The position numbers and the translations under genes are program-made. 25,330 nt of DNA from JAHFUI01 sp041485905 (GTDB taxonomy: Bacteria > Acidobacteriota > Vicinamibacteria > Vicinamibacterales > CAVVIG01): assembly GCA_041485905.1 (NCBI GenBank), contig JBGPKK010000056.1:1-25330 (forward strand). Direction: 5' to 3'. Under the pieces are notes generated by a model, which did no database searches, had not been told where the DNA came from, and saw only the letters and a list, made by a program, of their open reading frames with translations. Shown here in pieces: positions 14,422 to 21,868 of the stretch (position 1 is its first letter; each line of letters opens with the position of its first letter).

Positions 14422-16098
14422 GTCCGTCCGCACGATTCGATTCTGCGGGCCCGGCGCGATCGGCGAGTGGGTCCGGAAGTACGCGACAAGAGCATCGATG
14501 TCGAGGTCGCCGACAATTTTCTCTGTCGCCTCGCTGAAGGCGCGGACGTCGCCGCCGCCCCCGATGAGAAAATCGCTCGCCGCCACACGCACGCGATCGG
14601 TTGGCGCGACCGGCCGCCCGTTGATCGCGACCGAGTCGGCGTCCACGTGCCGGCCCGCAGGCGCCGCCGATCGGTACCGGTACGTGAAGCCGTTCGAGGC
14701 CTGCAGCATGAACCGCTCGCCGGGCACCGGGTTGTCGAACTGCTGTTCGAGCAGTCGCTTGAGCATGTCGCCGGTCATCGTGACCACGGTCAGGAAGTTG
14801 CCGAACGGCTGCGCGTTGAACAGTTCGCCGTAGGAAACCTGTCCCGGCTGAAGGCCGGGCCGCGACCCGCTCGCGACGATGTCCGCGCGAACACCGCTGG
14901 AATTCATGAAGGCGACCACTGCTCCGCCTGTGTTCGGCGCTGTGGTTGCCGCCAGTTGCGCGTCGGCGACGACGTCGCCGAGCGCCGATTCCCCCGCCGC
15001 GTTCTCCTTCCGCATGATGTCTGTCGTCACGGATCCGACGATCCGGTTCGCAACTGCCGCCGACAGCGCCGCGTACTTCGCGATGATCTTTGTCTGCGTG
15101 GCATCTTTCACGACGTCGCGGGTCACGACTTCGTTGGTGGCGGACGCGCTCGCGATCCGGTCGCTGGTCCGGTCGATCGAGAGGTTGACGCGCGTGATCA
15201 TCCGCCCGTACGAGCTGGCGCTCGTGACGATGTGTCCGGCAATCGTGCAGTTGTAGAACCGATGCGAGTGGGCGCTGAGGACGACCTTGATGTCCGGCGT
15301 CAGCTTTCTGACGATCGAGTCGATAGGACCGCTGAAATCCGCACAGCCGTTCGCGTCGGCGTCTTCGTCGGCGGGGCCCTGCCGTCCACCTTCGTGAATC
15401 AGCAGCACGATCGCATGCACGCCTTGCCGGTTGAGGCGGGCGGCGTAGGCGTTCGCGGTCGAGGCTTCATCGAGGAACGTCAGGTGCCTGGTGGCCGCCG
15501 CCGCGACAATCTGCTTGGTGCCCGTCAAGGTCTCGCCGATGAACCCGACCTTCACCCCGCCAACCACTCGAATCGCCGTCGCCGGGAAGAGCGACGCATG
15601 TGTCGTGTCGTCGACGACGTTCGCCGAGAGATACCGGAAGCGGGCGCCGCGGAAGCCCCCGCCGTCGGTGCACCCCTCAGTGGGATGGCAGCCGCCCTTC
15701 TGCAGGCGCAGCAGTTCACTCTGACCGCGATCGAACTCGTGGTTCCCGACCGAGGCCACGCCGAGGTTCATCGCGTTCATCGCTTCGATCGTCGGTTCGT
15801 TGCGGAAGAGGGAAGAGATGAGCGGAGATGCGCCGACGAGATCGCCCGCCGCGACCACGATCGAGTTGGGGTTCTCCGCGATCGCCTGCTTCAGGTGGGT
15901 CGCCAGGTATTCGGCGCCGCCGGCGGGCGTGGCGTTAACGCGGCCGTTGGTGCCTGTCGGCGGTTCGAGATTTCCGTGGAAGTCGTTGATCGCGAGCAGT
16001 TGAACGGAGACCGGCCCGCGGTCGCGCACAGCCGGTTGTCCGCCGGCAAGCGCGAGCGGCACCGCCAGCAGCGCACACAGAACAACGAGTCGCCTCAT
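14419..16098 (-). CDS. Exported 5'-nucleotidase/2',3'-cyclic phosphodiesterase family metallophosphatase
   Basis: A 559-residue periplasmic enzyme with signal peptide MRRLVVLCALLAVPLALAGG. The dimetal phosphatase domain (about 30-330) shows all motifs: NDFHGNLE (Asp39, His41), GDLVGASP (Asp86), GNHEFDRG (Asn119-His120), LIHEGG (His235) and SAHSHRF (His277, His279). The C-terminal nucleotidase domain (about 355-530) includes GGAVVAFMNSSGVRADI, FNAQPFGNFL and FLIGGGGD. It dephosphorylates nucleotides or sugar nucleotides outside the cytoplasm for phosphate or nucleoside salvage. A short GSRPGLQPGQ insert at about 413-422 is encoded by a palindrome. Its TAG stop lies in the terminal repeat of the MITE-like element, so the C-terminus may have been altered by the insertion. 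It begins 1 nt after the end of the dehydrogenase remnant. Confidence 0.92.
   Translation of the reverse strand: MRRLVVLCALLAVPLALAGGQPAVRDRGPVSVQLLAINDFHGNLEPPTGTNGRVNATPAGGAEYLATHLKQAIAENPNSIVVAAGDLVGASPLISSLFRNEPTIEAMNAMNLGVASVGNHEFDRGQSELLRLQKGGCHPTEGCTDGGGFRGARFRYLSANVVDDTTHASLFPATAIRVVGGVKVGFIGETLTGTKQIVAAAATRHLTFLDEASTANAYAARLNRQGVHAIVLLIHEGGRQGPADEDADANGCADFSGPIDSIVRKLTPDIKVVLSAHSHRFYNCTIAGHIVTSASSYGRMITRVNLSIDRTSDRIASASATNEVVTRDVVKDATQTKIIAKYAALSAAVANRIVGSVTTDIMRKENAAGESALGDVVADAQLAATTAPNTGGAVVAFMNSSGVRADIVASGSRPGLQPGQVSYGELFNAQPFGNFLTVVTMTGDMLKRLLEQQFDNPVPGERFMLQASNGFTYRYRSAAPAGRHVDADSVAINGRPVAPTDRVRVAASDFLIGGGGDVRAFSEATEKIVGDLDIDALVAYFRTHSPIAPGPQNRIVRTD
14843..14859. repeat. Short palindrome inside the 5'-nucleotidase gene
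   Basis: CCCGGC-TGAAG-GCCGGG, a 6-bp stem with a TGAAG loop like the loops of the REP-type hairpins at 5773, 6166 and 16456. It encodes RPGLQPG in a surface loop where family members usually have a shorter turn. It is shorter than the other copies, so the assignment to that family is tentative. Confidence 0.4.
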
Positions 16099-16099
16099 C

Positions 16100-16437
16100 T
16101 CAGGAGAACGTCACCACCGCGGCGAGCGTGGTGCGCTCCGCCACCGCTTGAATCGCCTCCATCGTCCGCTCAAGCGGATAGGTCGCCGTGATCATCGACT
16201 TTGCGTCGAACAGACCCTTCTCGCTCAATTTCACGAAGCGCGGCATGTCGCGATCATGTTCAACCCGCCCTGCTGGCCGGCGTGGAACGTGCGGCCGATA
16301 TTCGCGAACCGGGCGGCGGGGAACGAGACGTTTCCCTGTTGCTGAAACCCGAGCGTGACGATGTGACCGCCGCCTTTCGTGATGTCGAACGCCTGCTGCA
16401 GCGGAAGAATCCTGACCCCCAGAAGCATCGGTGACAC
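16100..16437 (-). pseudogene. C-terminal remnant of a zinc-type (MDR) alcohol dehydrogenase, frameshifted
   Basis: The minus strand from about 16420 reads LPLQQAFDITKGGGHIVTLGF, then FPAARFANIGRTFHAGQQGGLNMI, typical of the coenzyme-domain end of medium-chain dehydrogenases. Near 16250 the frame shifts by one base loss, and the next frame continues the same protein: RDMPRFVKLSEKGLFDAKSM, ITATYPLERTMEAIQAVAE, ending VVTFS and a stop at 16100-16102. Only about the last 110 residues remain; the N-terminal catalytic domain is absent. The 5' break lies a few bases from the REP-type hairpin at 16451 and from a direct repeat, CCCCAGAAGCA, at about 16418-16428 and 16437-16447. A non-coding remnant is the best explanation. 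Confidence 0.75.
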
Positions 16438-16450
16438 CCCAGAAGCACTT

Positions 16451-16474
16451 GTGGCGCAGGACTTCAGTCCTGCG
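16451..16474. repeat. REP-like palindrome, GCAGGAC-TTCA-GTCCTGC
   Basis: A perfect 7-bp stem with TTCA loop preceded by GTGGC, the same family as the hairpins at 5773 and 6166. It lies 13 nt after the stop of the permease-amidohydrolase gene (minus strand) and next to the truncated end of the dehydrogenase remnant. Confidence 0.8.
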
Positions 16475-16487
16475 TCAGAGCGCGATC

Positions 16488-18698
16488 TTACTGCGTACCG
16501 GTTTGTCCTTCCGTGAAAAGGGCCGCGCGCCTGATGCGTTCGCCTTTGAACACCACGAGCGAGATGCGCTCGGTCGCCGTGATGTCGGCGAGCGGATTGC
16601 CGTCCACGACGAGCAGGTCGGCGTCGTGACCTTTGACGACCAGACCGATGCGCGAGTCGGCGCGGAGCAGACGGGCGGCGTTCGACGTGGCGGCCTGCAG
16701 CGCCGCGGCGGGCGGAATGCCGGCAGCGACCCAGAGCTGAAGCTCATGGTGCACCGTGGGTCCATGGAACACGAGCGGGTTGCCGGCGTCGCTGCCGGTG
16801 ACGAGGATGACGCCGGCGTCGTACGCGCGCTTCAGATTGTCCATCTCCAGTTGCAGGAGCTGCCGCATCGTGGCGGCGCGGACGGCGTCGCTGGCCGTGC
16901 GCGCGCGCAGGAACGCGCGGGTCGACGCGAGAAGGGTCGGGGCGACTGCCTGTTGGAGCAGCGAGCGGTCCAGCAGATCCTGCTGGCCAGCCGCGAACTG
17001 CGCCTGGCCCTCCCAGACCGAGAGCGTAGGGTCGTAGGTCGTGCCCGAGGCCTTCATCCGTCGCAGCAGCTCGTCGGAGATCCGATCCCGCGGACCGTGC
17101 TCGATGCCGGACGCACCGGCGTCGAGCGCATCGGCGACGTCTTGCGACGAGCCGGTATGGACGACGAGGGGCAGGCGCTCGGCGCGCGCCTCGTCGCCGA
17201 TCGCCTTCAGGATCCCGACGTCCAGCCGCTCGAACAACGTCCCCGGGAACCCGGCCTCGAGAATCGCCTTCAATCCGTCGACGTGCGCCGCTTTCAGCTC
17301 TCTCACCGCTTGCCGCGCCTGGCCGCCGGTCGTGGGCGTGCGTGACATCTGCGTTTCGAATGCCGCTCGCATGTTCGCGGGCAGATAGCGCGTGTACTCC
17401 GTGCCGTGTCCGCCCTGGGCGGTGAACATCGGGCCGGACACGAAGAGCTCCGCGCCGAGAATCTCTCCACGCGCGATGCGATCGCGGATCGCGACGGATT
17501 GATCCAGGACATCGCCGGCGCTCTTGACTGTCGTGATGCCCGAGAAGAGATATTGCGCCAGCGCACGCGGCATCGCGTCGGGAGATAGGTAGTCCTTGGG
17601 GTCGGCGTACATGCCGCCGGGCGAGCCAAGATGGACGTGGACATCGATGAGGCCCGGCAGGACCGTCTTGCCTGCGCCCTCGACGAGCTCCGCCTTCAGC
17701 GATTCAGGATCCGGACTCTGACCCTCATACACGTCGGCGATCTTGCCGTTGCGCACGAGCACGGCGCCCGATTCGATCACCCGTCCGTCGCCGACGAAGA
17801 TGCGGGCTCCGCGAATCAGAAACGTGCTCTGCCGCTGCAGCTCGCGAAACAGCGACTGCGTGTGGGCACGCTCGTCATGACTCCGGGCTTCCCTGACGCC
17901 GAGCACGACGAAGGGGAGGAGCACCGCGGCGACCCATAGCTTCGATGCGGGCCTGATTGTCTGCTCCTTCTCCCAGCGGAAGAGCTGCTTGGCGACAAAC
18001 GTCGCGACGACGAGCGTGATCAGCAGCGCCCCGAGCGGGCCGAGGTTGGCGAAGAGCGATTCACCCCGCTGAAGGATCCCCTCGATGCCGTTCACGAGAT
18101 AAAACGCCGGGACGAACGCCGCGAGCGTTTGCGCCCACGAGGGCAGCACCGCGATGGGAACCGTCGCGCCGCTGAGGAACATCATCGGCATATAGAGCAA
18201 CTGGACGAGGATGTTGCTTTCGCCGACCGAGTTGGCGACGGCCGCGACGATGAGACCGATGGCGCGGAAGGCAAAAACCCCGACCGACAGGAGGATGAAG
18301 AGCGAGATCGGCCGCGCCGGAAGCGGCATCTTCCAGATGACGTGTGCCAGCCCGATCATCAGCACGAGATTCGGCAGATACAGCAGCCACCCGGTGACCA
18401 GCGAGGCGCTGAGGACCGGCAGCGGACTGATCGGTGCCACCTTGAACCGTCTGAGGATGCCCGCCTCGCGATCCATGACCGCGCGCATACCGGCGCCGAA
18501 AAGGCCGTTGCCGAGGACACCAATCACGAGCACGCTCGTCACCACGACGCTCGCCGCGCCGACCGAGCGTTCGGCGTGAAACATGCCGCCGAACCCGAAG
18601 AAGAACACCAGGGGAAAGAGGTAATTGAAAAAGATCACCGTGCGGTCGCGAAGCGCGAGGCGCAGGTCGTTGGCGATGAGCGCAAGGTATGGTTTCAT
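16488..18698 (-). CDS. ABC-2 type permease fused to an amidohydrolase domain
   Basis: A 736-residue fusion. Residues 1-240 are an ABC-2 exporter permease with about six membrane segments (near 21-40, 50-70, 97-122, 131-157, 164-186, 221-238). The conserved MDREAGILRRFKVAPIS cytoplasmic segment lies at 75-91. A seventh hydrophobic segment (about 253-268) follows the basic loop RWEKEQTIRPASK. Residues 291-736 are a complete imidazolonepropionase-like amidohydrolase: metal ligands HVH (His354, His356), probable carboxylated Lys477 (DGLKAIL), His514 (VVHTG), His534 (IEHG) and Asp637 (TGSDAGN). The ATG overlaps the ATPase stop in ATGA, so translation is coupled and the start is secure. The positive-inside rule puts the hydrolase outside the cytoplasm. 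No stop or frameshift separates the parts. Function is unknown: possibly export coupled to hydrolysis of the exported compound. Confidence 0.9.
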   Translation of the reverse strand: MKPYLALIANDLRLALRDRTVIFFNYLFPLVFFFGFGGMFHAERSVGAASVVVTSVLVIGVLGNGLFGAGMRAVMDREAGILRRFKVAPISPLPVLSASLVTGWLLYLPNLVLMIGLAHVIWKMPLPARPISLFILLSVGVFAFRAIGLIVAAVANSVGESNILVQLLYMPMMFLSGATVPIAVLPSWAQTLAAFVPAFYLVNGIEGILQRGESLFANLGPLGALLITLVVATFVAKQLFRWEKEQTIRPASKLWVAAVLLPFVVLGVREARSHDERAHTQSLFRELQRQSTFLIRGARIFVGDGRVIESGAVLVRNGKIADVYEGQSPDPESLKAELVEGAGKTVLPGLIDVHVHLGSPGGMYADPKDYLSPDAMPRALAQYLFSGITTVKSAGDVLDQSVAIRDRIARGEILGAELFVSGPMFTAQGGHGTEYTRYLPANMRAAFETQMSRTPTTGGQARQAVRELKAAHVDGLKAILEAGFPGTLFERLDVGILKAIGDEARAERLPLVVHTGSSQDVADALDAGASGIEHGPRDRISDELLRRMKASGTTYDPTLSVWEGQAQFAAGQQDLLDRSLLQQAVAPTLLASTRAFLRARTASDAVRAATMRQLLQLEMDNLKRAYDAGVILVTGSDAGNPLVFHGPTVHHELQLWVAAGIPPAAALQAATSNAARLLRADSRIGLVVKGHDADLLVVDGNPLADITATERISLVVFKGERIRRAALFTEGQTGTQ

Positions 18699-19618
18699 TC
18701 GCGGAGACTCTTGCCCGTCAGCTCGATGAACACGTCCTCGAGCGTCGGCCGTTTCAGCTGCACGTCGATCAGCTCGAGCCCTTCCTGGTCGACCCATTTG
18801 ACCAGCTCGACGAGCGCGCGGGCCGGCTGGTGGGCCGACACGGTCAGCGTCTGACGGTCCGGCGATACCTGCAGGTTCTGCGCCTCGCCGAGCGTCGGCG
18901 TGCGTCCTTCCGGTACCGGCGGAGACACTCTGATCTCCACGCGGCTGGCGCCGAGCGTGCGCGCCTGCACTTCCGCGGGCGTCCCCATGGCGATGATGCG
19001 GCCTTCGTCGATGATCGCCACCCGGTCGCAGAGCCGCTCCGCCTCTTCGATGTAGTGGGTCGTCAGGAGAATGGTGCGCCGCTCGGCCCGCCACTCCTGC
19101 ACGAGCAGGTGGATTTCGTGGCGCGCCTGCGGGTCGAGTCCCGTCGACGGCTCGTCGAGAAACAGCATCTGCGGATCGTTGACGAGCGCGAGGGCCAGGG
19201 CGAGCCGCTGTTTCTGTCCCCCCGACAGCTTCGCGTACATTTCGTTCCGCTTGTCCCAGAGCTGCAGACGTTTGAGCAGCCCGTCGCGTTCGACCTCACG
19301 GGAATAGAGGCTGGCGAACAACCGCATCGCCTCGGCGACCGTGATCTTGTCTGAGAGCCGCGTGGCCTGCAGGCAGACGCCGATCCGGTCCTTCAATCCC
19401 CTGGCGTTCTCTCCAGGATCGACGCCGAGCACGGACACCTCGCCCGTGGATCTGGTCCTCAACCCCTCGAGGATCTCGACCGTCGTCGTCTTGCCGGCGC
19501 CGTTCGGGCCGAGCAAGCCGAACACCTCGCCGGTTCGGATCTCGAAGTCGATGCCTTTGACAGCCGACAGGCTGCCGTAGTTTTTGGTCAGATTTCGGAC
19601 GGTGACAGCAACGGACAC
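18695..19618 (-). CDS. ABC transporter ATP-binding protein (ABC-2 exporter type)
   Basis: A 307-residue ATPase with Walker A GPNGAGKT (37-44), Q-loop Gln84, signature LSGGQKQR (131-138), Walker B MLFLDEP (151-157), D-loop STGLD and switch His188 (TTHY). A C-terminal extension of about 90 residues ends in VQLKRPTLEDVFIELTGKSL, which is typical of drug/antibiotic exporter ATPases of the DrrA/CcmA type. It energises the permease-amidohydrolase encoded next, with which it shares a 4-nt ATGA overlap. The GTG start at 19618 lies 6 nt after a TACACT box, suggesting a leaderless message. Partner and family are clear; the exported substrate is not. Confidence 0.94.
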   Translation of the reverse strand: MSVAVTVRNLTKNYGSLSAVKGIDFEIRTGEVFGLLGPNGAGKTTTVEILEGLRTRSTGEVSVLGVDPGENARGLKDRIGVCLQATRLSDKITVAEAMRLFASLYSREVERDGLLKRLQLWDKRNEMYAKLSGGQKQRLALALALVNDPQMLFLDEPSTGLDPQARHEIHLLVQEWRAERRTILLTTHYIEEAERLCDRVAIIDEGRIIAMGTPAEVQARTLGASRVEIRVSPPVPEGRTPTLGEAQNLQVSPDRQTLTVSAHQPARALVELVKWVDQEGLELIDVQLKRPTLEDVFIELTGKSLRE

Positions 19619-19624
19619 GTCGTG

Positions 19625-19630
19625 AGTGTA
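19625..19630 (-). promoter_or_regulatory. Candidate -10 box giving a leaderless start of the ABC operon
   Basis: TACACT on the minus strand is exactly 6 nt before GTG 19618. The expected -35 position falls inside the palindrome at 19633-19654 and is a poor match. Confidence 0.4.
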
Positions 19631-19632
19631 AC

Positions 19633-19718
19633 GCCGGACCCCATAGGGTCCGGCCTACGTACGGTAGGTAGGGCGGACGGTACGTAGGGTACGTAGGGCG
19701 GACCTTATGAGGTCCGCC
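19633..19718. repeat. Composite cluster of REP-like palindromes
   Basis: Two perfect 9-bp hairpins, GCCGGACCC-CATA-GGGTCCGGC (19633-19654) and GGCGGACCT-TATG-AGGTCCGCC (19697-19718), flank a stretch of short tandem fragments such as GTAGGGCGGAC and GTACGTAGG. It fills the gap between the end of the M23 peptidase gene and the ABC operon start. It looks like a nested or slipped array of the unit found at 4240 and 25287. Confidence 0.75.
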
Positions 19719-19730
19719 TGGATGTGGCGC

Positions 19731-20483
19731 CTATTTCTTGTACGCGAGATAGGCGTCGAGCGGCTCGCTCTGCCACCACCGTTTGTCGGGGCCGAGCTCG
19801 GAGATCGCGAAATGCAGGTGCGGCGTTCCCGACGGGGCATTGCCGCTGGTGCCCACGTAGCCGATGACCTGGCCGGCGGCGACCAGCTGACCATCGTGCA
19901 GGCCCTCGGCGTAGTGTTCGAGATGCGCGTAGTAATAGCAGAAGCGCCCGGTGGGGTCGAACTGGTAGATCGTATGGCCGCCGGCGTCGCTGTCGAACAG
20001 CTTCGCGATGGTTCCGTCCTCGATCGCATGAACCGGCGTGTTGCGCGGCGCGAGGATGTCCACCGCTTCGTGAGCATGACCGCCGTCGCCCGACCGGCGC
20101 TCGGCGAACCCGCCTTTGAGCGTCTCGACATTCATGCCGTCGATCGGCACGCGCAGATCGTGGCGATGCAGTACTTCGATGGCGCCGCCCGGTTCGACTC
20201 CGCGCGGCGCTGCCGAGATGATCGGCACTCCGGTGGTCGCGACCGGTTGTTCGGTCCGGCTGGAGCTGGTCCGGCCGAAGCCCGACACTACCGAAGAGGG
20301 CGGTTCAGCGTCCGGGGAATTTCGGTAGTGTCCGGCTTGAGCCGGACCCGTGGGTTCGATCAATGCGCCTGCCGGTCGCGGCCCGCCGCTCGCGTGCAAC
20401 CACCAGCCGACGGCGACGCCCACCGCAAAGCACGCAGCCATCGCCGCGATCGGACGCGCTGGGCGGCTGTGATGCTTCATCAT
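19731..20483 (-). CDS. M23 (LytM-type) peptidoglycan endopeptidase
   Basis: A 250-residue protein with one N-terminal membrane or signal segment (about 12-30), a linker, and an M23 peptidase domain (about 115-245). Zinc and catalytic residues are visible: HEAVD (His138, Asp142), YAHL (His187) and PHLHF (His222, His224). It should cut peptide cross-links of peptidoglycan in the periplasm. The linker residues about 44-73 are encoded by a 79-bp inverted-repeat element that keeps the frame (TGPAQAGHYRNSPDAE and following). It starts 47 nt after the stop of the L,D-transpeptidase on the same strand; GAAGG precedes the tandem ATG ATG, so either ATG 20483 or 20480 may be used. Pairing with the transpeptidase suggests joint action in cell-wall remodelling. 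Confidence 0.9.
   Translation of the reverse strand: MMKHHSRPARPIAAMAACFAVGVAVGWWLHASGGPRPAGALIEPTGPAQAGHYRNSPDAEPPSSVVSGFGRTSSSRTEQPVATTGVPIISAAPRGVEPGGAIEVLHRHDLRVPIDGMNVETLKGGFAERRSGDGGHAHEAVDILAPRNTPVHAIEDGTIAKLFDSDAGGHTIYQFDPTGRFCYYYAHLEHYAEGLHDGQLVAAGQVIGYVGTSGNAPSGTPHLHFAISELGPDKRWWQSEPLDAYLAYKK
20269..20347. repeat. 79-bp REPIN-like element inside the M23 peptidase gene
   Basis: Left arm (20269-20295) and right arm (20321-20347) are 27-nt inverted repeats with few mismatches. Each arm contains its own hairpin (GTCCGGC-TCAA-GCCGGAC type) followed by ACTACCGAA. A 25-nt centre separates them. The frame is maintained and the element falls in the linker between membrane anchor and enzyme domain. 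Confidence 0.75.
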
Positions 20484-20530
20484 CCTTCACTCTACTGTGC
20501 GACCTGGTCCCGACCCCGTCACCTGGGTCT

Positions 20531-21547
20531 TTACCGGAACAGGACCGGCGTGCCCGGCTTGACCAGCGCGGCCACGCGCACCGCGTCCCAGTTGGTCAAC
20601 CGCACGCAGCCATGCGATTGTGTCACGCCAACGCGTCCGGGCTCGGGCGTGCCGTGCAGGCCGTAGTGTTCGAGGTTGAGCGCGATCCAGACGAGGCCGA
20701 CCGGGTTGTTCGGCCCGGCTTTCAGGGTCGCCTTTTCATCCTTCGGTTTCGCGTCCCAGAACAGATCCGGGTTGTAGTGAAAGACCGGGCGCCACGCCAC
20801 CCCAGTCACCTTCCAGTCGCCGATGGGCAGCGGATCGTGCTCGCTGCCGCTAGTGACCGGCGCGAAGAAGACGACCGTGCCATCCGCCCGCGTGGCCCGC
20901 AGCGCCGAGTCGTCGCGCGATACCTGGATCGTGATCTCGTCGGCCGCCGCAGGCCGCTCCGGTTTGGCGCCGGCATCGAATGGCGTGACGCCTGGAACTT
21001 TGATCTTCTGACCAGCTGCGAACTTCATGCCCCGGTTCATGTTGCCCAGCAGCGCGGGCGCGGCGTGGAAGCGCTCCGATAACCGTTCGAGGACGGATCG
21101 ATATTCGAGCGCCGGCAGATCGGCCTGACGCTCCAGGCCCACAGGGATCCGTTCGGTGAACGGCCCCGTGGCGTCTTCGGCGGTGATTTCGTACTCGACG
21201 ATCGCGGGCTGTGGCGCGTCGTAGGTAAGCGCCTTCCACGTATCGCAATCCGGCTGACCGGTCGCCGCGAGGTGTCGCGCGGTCTGGAATGCGGTGAGCG
21301 CGCGTTTCGTGGTCACGCCGGCCGCGCCGGTGATTTCTCCGGGCGAGAACGCGTTTCGATCCAGCAGCACCTGAAACCCGAGTAGGTTGCCGCATTTCAA
21401 TGGCGCCTGGGTTCTGACCGTGCGCTTCGCGGCGGGCGCACGTCGCGCCTTGTTGCGCGGCTCGGCCGAGGCCGGCGTCCACACGGTCGCGACGAAGAGA
21501 AGAGTCAACGTGGGAAGCCAGATCGATAACCGAGCCGTTTTCGTCAT
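20531..21547 (-). CDS. L,D-transpeptidase (YkuD domain) with peptidoglycan-binding N-terminus
   Basis: A 338-residue exported protein: signal peptide about 1-28 (ending TPASA), a peptidoglycan-binding-like segment (about 52-105, FQVLLDRNAFSPGEITGA), a LysM-like segment (about 146-187, GMKFAAGQKIKVPGV) and a C-terminal YkuD domain. The catalytic signature HGTPEPGRVGVTQSHGCVRL holds the nucleophile Cys314 and His312. It forms 3-3 peptidoglycan cross-links or anchors proteins to the wall. AAGGAC lies about 6 nt before ATG 21547. It leads the unit with the M23 peptidase and is divergent from the small charged protein. Both tandem genes work on the same polymer, one joining and one cutting. Confidence 0.93.
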   Translation of the reverse strand: MTKTARLSIWLPTLTLLFVATVWTPASAEPRNKARRAPAAKRTVRTQAPLKCGNLLGFQVLLDRNAFSPGEITGAAGVTTKRALTAFQTARHLAATGQPDCDTWKALTYDAPQPAIVEYEITAEDATGPFTERIPVGLERQADLPALEYRSVLERLSERFHAAPALLGNMNRGMKFAAGQKIKVPGVTPFDAGAKPERPAAADEITIQVSRDDSALRATRADGTVVFFAPVTSGSEHDPLPIGDWKVTGVAWRPVFHYNPDLFWDAKPKDEKATLKAGPNNPVGLVWIALNLEHYGLHGTPEPGRVGVTQSHGCVRLTNWDAVRVAALVKPGTPVLFR

Positions 21548-21652
21548 GACACGTCCTTAACTTATTACTTACTGCACGACGCATGCCGCCAGCTCAGCAC
21601 GGTCTGCTGTTTTGCTGTACGCTTGAGGCGGGACCCATAAGGAGACACGCGG

Positions 21653-21856
21653 ATGGCCAACCGCACCAGACCGACTCTCGAGAAGCGAAACAAAGAGCGC
21701 GCGCGCCAGGAAAAACGGAAACAGAAGGACGAGCGGCGCGCGAGCAAAACGCAGCGTACCAATGCACCGCGGCGCCCCGGCGAGGAAGATCCGGACATCG
21801 CGGGTATTCAGCCTGGACCGCAACCCAACCCGTGGGGCGACGACGAGGAAGCGTAA
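21653..21856 (+). CDS. Small bipolar-charge protein of unknown function
   Basis: A 67-residue protein with an excellent ribosome binding site (AAGGAG, 9 nt before ATG). The first half is strongly basic and likely helical (EKRNKERARQEKRKQKDERR); the second half is acidic and proline-rich (GEEDPDIAGIQPGPQPNPWG). There are no cysteines, membrane segments or known catalytic motifs. It stands 12 nt before the Kdo-hydroxylase-like gene and is probably co-transcribed. I do not recognise a named family. The basic part suggests nucleic-acid or ribosome binding, but this is only inference. Confidence 0.7.
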   Translation: MANRTRPTLEKRNKERARQEKRKQKDERRASKTQRTNAPRRPGEEDPDIAGIQPGPQPNPWGDDEEA

Positions 21857-21868
21857 GCAGTTAGCCGC

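Noticed and set aside
14254..16191. A 645-codon open frame on the plus strand opposite the 5'-nucleotidase gene
   Set aside because: Arg/Asp/Val-rich shadow frame typical of the antisense of GC-rich genes; the minus strand encodes a complete recognised enzyme with all motifs.
18699..19094. N-terminal extension of the permease-amidohydrolase frame to 868 residues
   Set aside because: The extra residues are the out-of-frame reading of the ABC ATPase gene; the ATGA overlap and the membrane-protein start fix the ATG at 18698.
20484..20530. A terminator between the L,D-transpeptidase and M23 genes
   Set aside because: GACCC/GGGTC can pair weakly, but the stem is only 5 bp and there is no T-run; the genes are more likely co-transcribed.
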